From the NCBI GenBank assembly GCA_905373555.1, contig CAJPTP010000047.1, positions 1 to 7,348 of the forward strand: DNA of 7,348 bases, in the 5' to 3' direction. The stretch comes from an uncultured Francisella sp. GTDB taxonomy: Bacteria; Pseudomonadota; Gammaproteobacteria; Burkholderiales; Neisseriaceae. Below, piece after piece: positions 1 through 4,046 of the stretch. The notes beneath the pieces are model-generated. The model was not told the origin of the DNA. It made no database searches and saw nothing but the letters and a program-made list of their open reading frames with translations. A program made the position numbers and the translations under genes. Positions within the stretch are counted from its first letter, which is position 1. The number at the start of each line of letters is the position of its first letter.

Positions 1-62
1 AGAAAAAAGGACAAAAGGGGAAATTGAGGAAAGGCGCGCAGGCGCGCGGCGGCGCCGGAAGC
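1..62. other. Region downstream of the metallophosphoesterase
   Basis: The first 30 or so bases are again almost all purine on the plus strand, like the tracts at 3021-3040 and 3641-3800. They are followed by a GC block with GGCGCGC repeated twice. On the minus strand this reads as a GC-rich segment followed by a pyrimidine run, suggestive of a transcript end, but no clean hairpin plus U-run is visible. Confidence 0.3.
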
Positions 63-1601
63 CTAAACGGACGGCCTGCCCGTCGCGACCACGCTTTGGC
101 CGTCGTGGAAAACCAGGTAGTTTTCGGGCCAACGCAGGGCCGCCAGACGCCGCAGGCGCGGCTTGAAGCTCTTGCTGCCCTCAAAGCCCGCCCAAAAGTC
201 GTCCGTCTGCGCCAAGCCCAGCAAGGCTTGGACAAACCGATCGGGTTGGGATCGGGCCGCTTGGGCCGAGACCTCGGCCGCGGACGCGCCCCACGCCGAA
301 ACGATCCCCCTGGGCCCGCCTTTGCCCGCGCCTTGGGGGCGGCGCGCCATCGAGATTTGGGCGCGCAGCAGGCTCAAAGCCGCCGCGCGGGCGATGGGAT
401 CGGCGCCGCGCGCGGCGGCGTCGATCCCCGCGGATTCCCTTGCGCCGGCCTCAAGCCCGTCTTGCCCGGGCGCCCCTTGGCCGCCCGAGGGCCGGGATGC
501 GCCGCGCGCCCCCGCGCCCGGGCGGCCGCGCTCGCGCGCCCAAGCCCGATCCAAGGTTTCCCGGGGATGGTCGAAGCCCGCGCGCTGCAGGGAATTCAAA
601 AGGCAGCGGCGCCAATAGTCCAAGCGCTCCTTCCACAGGGCGCCGATGGAATAGTCCACGCAAAACACGTTGCGCTTGGGGCCGAACCAGCTCTCGGGCG
701 GCGCTTGGAAAAAATCCTCCGAAGCGGGCGAATACCCCCAGCTGCGCCAATAGTGGCCCACGATCACGGGCGTGTCGTCAAAATAGCCGTCCCACCACGG
801 GGCGCGCTCGGTGAAGCGCCAGCTGCCCGCGGCGAAGAAACGCCGCTTGGCCGGCCGCTCCACCCCGCACAGCACCGCCTTGACGGAATGGTCTTGGCTT
901 TGGCGCAGGTAGAACCGGCGCACCCCCTCCAGCTCGGGCATGTCAAAGGCCCGGTCGGCCTTGCGCGCCTCGTGCAGCGGCTTTTGCCGCAAGTAATCCT
1001 TCAGCCATGGCGCGCCGCGCATGCCGGCTTCCAGCTCCGCGTCGCAGCGCTCGGAGCAGGGCTTGGCGGCGATCTCGCCGCTGCGCTCGATGCGCGCGAT
1101 CTTGTCGCTTAGCCACGCGGCGTGAACGATGCGCAGGTCGTCTCGGCGCAGCGCCAAGGGCATCGTCGAGAAAAACGCCTCCATTTCCGCGCGCTCGTCG
1201 GCGGAAACGGCCGTCATGCCCAAAAACTTCTCGCGGTCGCGCTCCAAGCGCGATCCGCCGAAATACCATCCCGACCCCTCCTTGGGGTCGTTCATCAAAA
1301 TGTTGAGCTCGTGATTGCCCATGCAATACATCGCCCGGCCGCGGCGCGCCCAATCGCGAACCAAGCGCGCCACCTGCAGGCTTTGCCCGCCCCTGTCGAC
1401 CAAATCGCCCACGAACACGGGCATGCGGCCTTGGGGATGGTTCCCTTCGTCGTCATAGCCCAACGCCAAGAGCAAGCGGCGCAGGGCGTCGTACTCCCCA
1501 TGGACGTCGCCCACGACATCCAGCGGGCCGTCGGGCAAACGGCCGATCAAGCCGCCAAAGGCGGCGCGAGGCGCCGCCGACGCGGCGGGCAATGCTTCCA
1601 T
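63..1601 (-). CDS. PPP-type metallophosphoesterase with a long low-complexity insertion
   Basis: This 512-aa protein is probably a cytoplasmic, metal-dependent serine/threonine-phosphatase-like or dinucleoside-polyphosphatase-like hydrolase. The PPP-family blocks are all visible: GDVHGE at 31-36 (D32, H34), GDLVDRG at 65-71 (D66, D69, R70), GNHE at 95-98 (N96, H97), a histidine in VHAAW (H160), and VGHYW (H283). These supply the usual two-metal site, so activity is expected; the substrate cannot be read from sequence. After NVFCVDYS (about 311-318) the chain enters roughly 150 residues rich in Ala, Gly and Arg, without recognisable motifs. It then resumes with LAALRWPE (486-493) and LVFHDG (496-501), which in relatives I recall follow the catalytic domain closely. 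I chose the ATG at 1601 because AGGAAGG lies 10 nt upstream; a TTG at 1640 would add 13 residues. It follows folP after 236 bp, in the slot usually held by glmM. Confidence 0.87.
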   Translation of the reverse strand: MEALPAASAAPRAAFGGLIGRLPDGPLDVVGDVHGEYDALRRLLLALGYDDEGNHPQGRMPVFVGDLVDRGGQSLQVARLVRDWARRGRAMYCMGNHELNILMNDPKEGSGWYFGGSRLERDREKFLGMTAVSADERAEMEAFFSTMPLALRRDDLRIVHAAWLSDKIARIERSGEIAAKPCSERCDAELEAGMRGAPWLKDYLRQKPLHEARKADRAFDMPELEGVRRFYLRQSQDHSVKAVLCGVERPAKRRFFAAGSWRFTERAPWWDGYFDDTPVIVGHYWRSWGYSPASEDFFQAPPESWFGPKRNVFCVDYSIGALWKERLDYWRRCLLNSLQRAGFDHPRETLDRAWARERGRPGAGARGASRPSGGQGAPGQDGLEAGARESAGIDAAARGADPIARAAALSLLRAQISMARRPQGAGKGGPRGIVSAWGASAAEVSAQAARSQPDRFVQALLGLAQTDDFWAGFEGSKSFKPRLRRLAALRWPENYLVFHDGQSVVATGRPSV

Positions 1602-1611
1602 GCGCAATGCG

Positions 1612-1618
1612 CCTTCCT
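1612..1618 (-). promoter_or_regulatory. Ribosome binding site of the metallophosphoesterase
   Basis: AGGAAGG on the minus strand ends 10 nt before the ATG at 1601. It supports that start over the upstream in-frame TTG at 1640, for which no comparable purine stretch was noticed. Confidence 0.6.
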
Positions 1619-1771
1619 GCGCGCGAGGCGCGCCAACCAAACTCCGGCTTGGGGCCGGCCCAACGAAATCCCCCCCCCATCCGAGCCCCTTCCGCAGCCT
1701 CTGCGCCTCTTTGGCGCCGAGCGGCCGGCAGGTTCGCCCGGATCGGCCGGGATCGGCCCAAAAGGCCCCAT

Positions 1772-1788
1772 CCGCCGAGATTCGGCGG
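1772..1788. repeat. Perfect 7-bp hairpin 50 bp after the folP stop
   Basis: CCGCCGA (1772-1778) and TCGGCGG (1782-1788) pair perfectly around a 3-nt loop. In the folP direction the stem is followed by ATGGGGCCTTTTGGG rather than a direct U-run. It is therefore a weak transcription-terminator candidate, or an RNA 3'-end stabilising stem. Confidence 0.35.
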
Positions 1789-1837
1789 CCGGCGCGGCGC
1801 CTTGCCGCTCGGCGTGCCCGGCCTGATTTTCGGGGGA

Positions 1838-2704
1838 TCAGCGGTACCGCTCGAGCAGCTCGGGGCGAAGGGCGAACAACATTTTAATCGCCTGCGTCGT
1901 TTCCTTCACGTCGTGGACGCGAATGACGCTCGCCCCGCGCGCCGCAGCGTCCAAGGCAATGGCGACGCTGCCGCCCAGACGGCGCTTGGGAACGGGCTCG
2001 CCGTCGACGTCGCCGATGACGGTTTTGCGCGAGGCGCCGATCAAAATCGGCAGATTCTCCTCCCAAGCCCGCCCGTCGGTCGCGCGCAACAGCGCAATGT
2101 TGTGATCCTTGTTCTTGCCAAAGCCGATCCCGGGATCAAGCATGAGCCGCTCGCGCTCGATCCCGGCCGCGACGCAGGCTTCGACCCGGGCGCGCAAAAA
2201 GCCGTACACCTCTTGCGCGACGTCGACATACGACGGGGCCTTTTGCATGTTCTCGGGCTGGCCTTGCATGTGCATCAGGCAAATCCCCGCCTCGGGGTGG
2301 CGCGCGAGCGTCTCGACGGCGCCTTGGGCCGTGAGCGCCTCGATGTCGTTGACGCAATCGCACAGCCCCTCGCCCAAAACGCGCTCCATCACGGGCGTTC
2401 GGCGCGTGTCGACGCTCACGGGAATGTCCCAAGTTTTGAGCTCGCGCAGGATGCCTTCGATGCGGCGAAACTCCTCTTCGGGATCCACCCCCCGGGAGTT
2501 GGGCCGCGACGACTCGCCGCCCACGTCGATGATTTTCGCGCCATCCTTGACCATGCGCTCGGCTCGATCCAGCGAATCCTTCAGGCTCATCCCATAATCG
2601 CCGCCGTCGGAAAAGGAATCGGGGGTCGCGTTGATGATGCCCATCACCCACGGGCCATCCTTGAAATCGACCGTTTTGCCGCCGCAGCGCCAAGTCATCG
2701 CCAT
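1838..2704 (-). CDS. folP: Dihydropteroate synthase
   Basis: This 288-aa protein is a complete cytoplasmic TIM-barrel enzyme. It condenses 6-hydroxymethyl-dihydropterin pyrophosphate with p-aminobenzoate to give dihydropteroate in folate synthesis, and is the target of sulfonamides. All family signatures are in order: INATPDSFSDGG at 24-35, DVGGESSRP at 60-68, SVDT at 97-100, VNDI at 118-121, LMHMQGQP at 143-150, MLDPGIGFGK at 188-197, GASRK at 223-227 and RVHDV at 262-266. Length matches the family, and no insertion typical of sulfonamide-resistant versions is visible in the TPDSFSDGG or SRP loops. The ATG at 2704 is chosen because GGGAG lies 7 nt upstream; the longer in-frame reading to 2803 would translate the hairpin repeat and add 33 atypical residues. 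The order rlmE-ftsH-folP is conserved in beta/gammaproteobacteria, but here folP is cut off from ftsH by a terminator and 1.3 kb of non-coding DNA, so it should have its own promoter. Confidence 0.97.
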   Translation of the reverse strand: MAMTWRCGGKTVDFKDGPWVMGIINATPDSFSDGGDYGMSLKDSLDRAERMVKDGAKIIDVGGESSRPNSRGVDPEEEFRRIEGILRELKTWDIPVSVDTRRTPVMERVLGEGLCDCVNDIEALTAQGAVETLARHPEAGICLMHMQGQPENMQKAPSYVDVAQEVYGFLRARVEACVAAGIERERLMLDPGIGFGKNKDHNIALLRATDGRAWEENLPILIGASRKTVIGDVDGEPVPKRRLGGSVAIALDAAARGASVIRVHDVKETTQAIKMLFALRPELLERYR

Positions 2705-2711
2705 GTCCGTT

Positions 2712-2716
2712 CTCCC
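2712..2716 (-). promoter_or_regulatory. Ribosome binding site of folP
   Basis: GGGAG on the minus strand lies 7 nt before the ATG at 2704 and decides that start. It sits two bases downstream of the foot of the large inverted repeat at 2719-2759, so folding of the leader may affect ribosome access. Confidence 0.75.
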
Positions 2717-2718
2717 AA

Positions 2719-2759
2719 GGGGCCTTGCCCCCTGCGCGATTGCGCGGGGGCAAGGCCCC
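2719..2759. repeat. Perfect 14-bp inverted repeat in the folP leader
   Basis: The arms at 2719-2732 (GGGGCCTTGCCCCC) and 2746-2759 (GGGGGCAAGGCCCC) are perfect complements. Inside them GCGC (2734-2737) and GCGC (2742-2745) can extend the stem to about 18 bp with one bulged T and a 4-nt loop. Neither strand has a T-run after the stem, so it is not a normal intrinsic terminator. It could be a dispersed palindromic repeat of the genome or a structured leader next to the folP ribosome binding site. Confidence 0.8.
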
Positions 2760-2804
2760 CGCTTTCGGGCCGCGGGCTTGGATCCCGCCCCGAGCGCAAA
2801 CAAT

Positions 2805-2812
2805 AAAGAAAA
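2805..2812. repeat. Target-site duplication, left copy
   Basis: AAAGAAAA directly abuts the left MITE tip and is repeated in the same orientation directly after the right tip, at 3021-3028. Low sequence complexity at the site reduces its weight. Confidence 0.6.
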
Positions 2813-2837
2813 GGGGATGTATGCGAGAAGTGTTGAT
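2813..2837 (+). repeat. Left terminal inverted repeat of the MITE
   Basis: This end begins GGGGATGTAT and continues into the shared 15-base core at 2823-2837. It differs from the right end at three positions only (6, 9 and 10 from the tip). Confidence 0.8.
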
Positions 2838-2898
2838 ATAAAAACACTATGAAATCATGGCACAACTGCTTCCCCGGCTGTCGTGTTGCACCAGCTTG

Positions 2899-2944
2899 AA
2901 GAAAAGCAATCCAGACCTTCAAGGGTCACTTGAGAGCTTTTCTT
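2899..2944. repeat. Nested inverted repeats inside the MITE
   Basis: An outer stem pairs AAGAAAAGC (2899-2907) with GCTTTTCTT (2936-2944), all 9 bp perfect. Overlapping alternatives are CTTGAAG (2895-2901) with CTTCAAG (2917-2923), and TCAAG (2919-2923) with CTTGA (2929-2933). These are mutually exclusive folds, so the interior of the element may form a switching or simply dense RNA structure. Confidence 0.5.
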
Positions 2945-2995
2945 TTGATTTTTCAACACCGGCGAAAACAACTCCGACAGGAGACAGGAGAGGGC

Positions 2996-3020
2996 ATCAA
3001 CACTTCTCGCTAACTTCCCC
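2996..3020 (-). repeat. Right terminal inverted repeat of the MITE
   Basis: Read on the minus strand it begins GGGGAAGTTA and continues into the same 15-base core, at 3010-2996. The pairing stops at the inner edge of both ends (2838 against 2995), giving a sharp boundary. Confidence 0.8.
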
Positions 3021-3028
3021 AAAGAAAA
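3021..3028. repeat. Target-site duplication, right copy
   Basis: AAAGAAAA directly abuts the right MITE tip and matches 2805-2812 exactly. The same 8-mer occurs once more at 3031-3038, so chance resemblance cannot be excluded from this repeat alone. Confidence 0.6.
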
Positions 3029-3300
3029 ACAAAGAAAACACAAAATACAACGACAACGCGGCCGCCGCAAGAAAACGCAAGAATCGGTCCGCGCCCCGGG
3101 CGCCAATCTTCGCCGATCATCCAACAAAACAGACGGCAGGCGCAGGCAAGGCAAAACGGCGGCGAAAAACCGCCGCGCCCCGACATCAGCCCGACCCGGG
3201 CAAGCGCCGAAAAACGCGCATGACGGAAGAGCCGGCGCAAAAAGCGCGCCCCGCCGGGCGAGGCGCGCGAAGAGGGAGCGGCGGGGGAAAAAAGAGGGGC

Positions 3301-3324
3301 CATCCGGCGCGCCGCGCCGGGATG
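3301..3324 (-). repeat. GC-rich hairpin followed at a distance by a U-run
   Basis: CCGGCGC (3304-3310) pairs perfectly with GCGCCGG (3314-3320) around a 3-nt loop, and CAT/ATG extends the stem past one bulged G. On the minus strand a TTTTTT run (3293-3288) follows after 7 nt. That gap is too long for a standard intrinsic terminator, so it is only a weak candidate. Confidence 0.35.
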
Positions 3325-3471
3325 CGGCTCGAAGCCCCCCCGTCCGCCGGGCTCGGCTCTTTGCACCAACGGCTTGAGCCTGATTCCGGCCCGGCGCCGC
3401 CCCGATTCCGGCCGCTTGCCCCTCGCGCCCTCGGCAACGCCCCGATCATTGGATTCATCCTCGATCGACAA

Positions 3472-3486
3472 CGCCGCAAAGCGGCG
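3472..3486. repeat. Perfect 6-bp hairpin with AAA loop
   Basis: CGCCGC (3472-3477) pairs with GCGGCG (3481-3486) around an AAA loop. No T-run follows closely on either strand, and its function is unknown. Confidence 0.35.
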
Positions 3487-3506
3487 AAGCCGGCACAGAG
3501 CGGAAA

Positions 3507-3533
3507 GATATACCCAAACCTTGGGATTGCCAA
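3507..3533 (-). promoter_or_regulatory. Weak sigma-70-like promoter candidate
   Basis: On the minus strand TTGGCA (3533-3528) is followed after 15 nt by TATATC (3512-3507), inside an AT-richer patch of the long spacer. It is oriented towards folP, but the spacing is short, the -10 box is imperfect, and it is about 800 nt from folP. It is listed because folP needs a promoter downstream of the ftsH terminator and few candidates exist. Confidence 0.2.
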
Positions 3534-3640
3534 ATTTGGGCGCCGCAAGGCGACTTGCCTTGATTCAGCCATCCTCGCGGGCGAAGCTCCCCCCGCCGGA
3601 ATCTTGTTCCTTGGGGTCGGCCGGGTTGGGGCCCTGAACG

Positions 3641-3800
3641 AAAAAAACGAAACAAAAGGAAGAATCGGAAGAAAAAGGAAAGAAAAAGGCAAGGAAAGCG
3701 GAAAGAAAGACAATAAAAAAGCAAAAAGACCGCGAAGGGAAGGGAGAAAGGAGCTCGAAAAGCAAATGAACAAGGAGAGGAAAGAAACAAAGGGAAAGGG
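3641..3800 (+). other. Strand-asymmetric purine tract
   Basis: About 141 of 160 bases on the plus strand are A or G (hand count, 19 pyrimidines). A minus-strand transcript running through it would be C/U-rich and G-poor, the composition associated with Rho loading. Read on the plus strand it gives a Lys/Arg/Glu-rich frame of no recognisable family, which I treat as a product of composition. Confidence 0.6.
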
Positions 3801-3827
3801 CGCGGCGCAAACTGCGCGGCGACGCCC

Positions 3828-3850
3828 CGGCGGCGATTGGCGCGCCGCCG
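3828..3850. repeat. Perfect 8-bp GC hairpin
   Basis: CGGCGGCG (3828-3835) pairs with CGCCGCCG (3843-3850) around a 7-nt loop. It lies about 150 nt past the ftsH terminator in the direction of transcription. No adjacent T-run is present on the minus strand; on the plus strand CTTTTCTC follows after 7 nt. Confidence 0.4.
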
Positions 3851-3999
3851 CGCGGCGCTTTTCTCGCACCCCATTCGCCCCGGAACGGGCGGCGGACCGG
3901 ACGAAAAGAAAATCCGGGCAGCATTGCGAACAGCGCAGCCGCATACCCGAACCGGACTGCCTTGAGCCGCCCCCTCGCCGCAAAAGCGGGCGCCGGGTC

Positions 4000-4031
4000 A
4001 AAAAAAAAAAACGAGCCCCATTCGGGGCTCG
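4000..4031 (-). terminator. Intrinsic terminator of ftsH
   Basis: On the minus strand CGAGCCCC and GGGGCTCG form a perfect 8-bp GC-rich stem (4031-4024 and 4019-4012) with a GAAT tetraloop. Twelve consecutive T follow directly (4011-4000). It begins 15 bp after the ftsH stop codon. Strength should be high, so read-through into folP is expected to be limited. Confidence 0.95.
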
Positions 4032-4046
4032 CAGGTGTACGTCGCT

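Larger units (their letters stand above)
1602..1837. other. Spacer between folP and the metallophosphoesterase gene
   Basis: No convincing gene is seen in these 236 bp. The spacer is GC-rich, with a direct repeat of GATCGGCC at 1741-1748 and 1751-1758, a run of eight or more C on the plus strand near 1671-1678, and a perfect hairpin at 1772-1788. No clear promoter was recognised, so whether the downstream gene is co-transcribed with folP is open. Confidence 0.5.
2813..3020. mobile_element. MITE-like non-autonomous insertion (208 bp)
   Basis: The element is bounded by terminal inverted repeats of 25 bp that match at 22 positions and both start with GGGGA. The inner 15 bases, GCGAGAAGTGTTGAT, are identical in both ends (2823-2837 and the complement of 2996-3010). 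It is flanked by a perfect 8-bp direct repeat AAAGAAAA (2805-2812 and 3021-3028), as expected for a target-site duplication. It holds no transposase; its GC content, counted by hand, is about 47%, well below the flanking genes. The 8-bp duplication fits transposases such as the ISL3 or IS1595 families, but I cannot assign one. Caution: the insertion site is A/G-rich and AAAGAAAA recurs at 3031, so the duplication is weaker evidence than the terminal repeats. The element lies 108 bp upstream of the folP start, inside the likely folP promoter or leader region. Confidence 0.8.
3029..3999. other. Long gene-poor spacer between the MITE and the ftsH terminator
   Basis: Open frames exist on both strands here (plus 2857-4344, minus 3186-4001, minus 3010-3471). 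Their translations are compositional (Lys/Arg/Glu-rich, or Arg/Ala/Pro/Phe-rich), show no family motif, and the plus-strand frame runs through the MITE and into the ftsH coding strand. I call the stretch non-coding. It contains an A-rich beginning (3021-3060), GC-rich hairpins at 3244-3268, 3301-3324, 3472-3486 and 3828-3850, an AT-richer patch around 3505-3540, and a purine tract at 3641-3800. The folP promoter should lie somewhere between here and 2717. An unrecognised small RNA or small protein cannot be ruled out. Confidence 0.6.

Noticed and set aside
24..1112. Plus-strand frame of 362 aa opposite the metallophosphoesterase
   Set aside because: It is an antisense shadow; the minus strand holds all PPP-family motifs.
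2705..2803. 33-residue upstream extension of folP
   Set aside because: It would translate the 14-bp palindrome. The ATG at 2704 has GGGAG at 7 nt and gives the usual family length.
2976..2989. Tandem GACAGGA repeat
   Set aside because: Only two 7-bp units are present inside the MITE; this is too short to interpret.
3288..3320. Possible minus-strand intrinsic terminator
   Set aside because: The T-run begins 7 nt after the stem, so it is listed only as a hairpin.
3186..4001. Minus-strand frame of 271 aa with a Phe/Leu/Ser-rich middle
   Set aside because: The apparent hydrophobic stretch is the complement of the purine tract. There are no motifs, it starts within the terminator U-run, and no ribosome binding site was seen.
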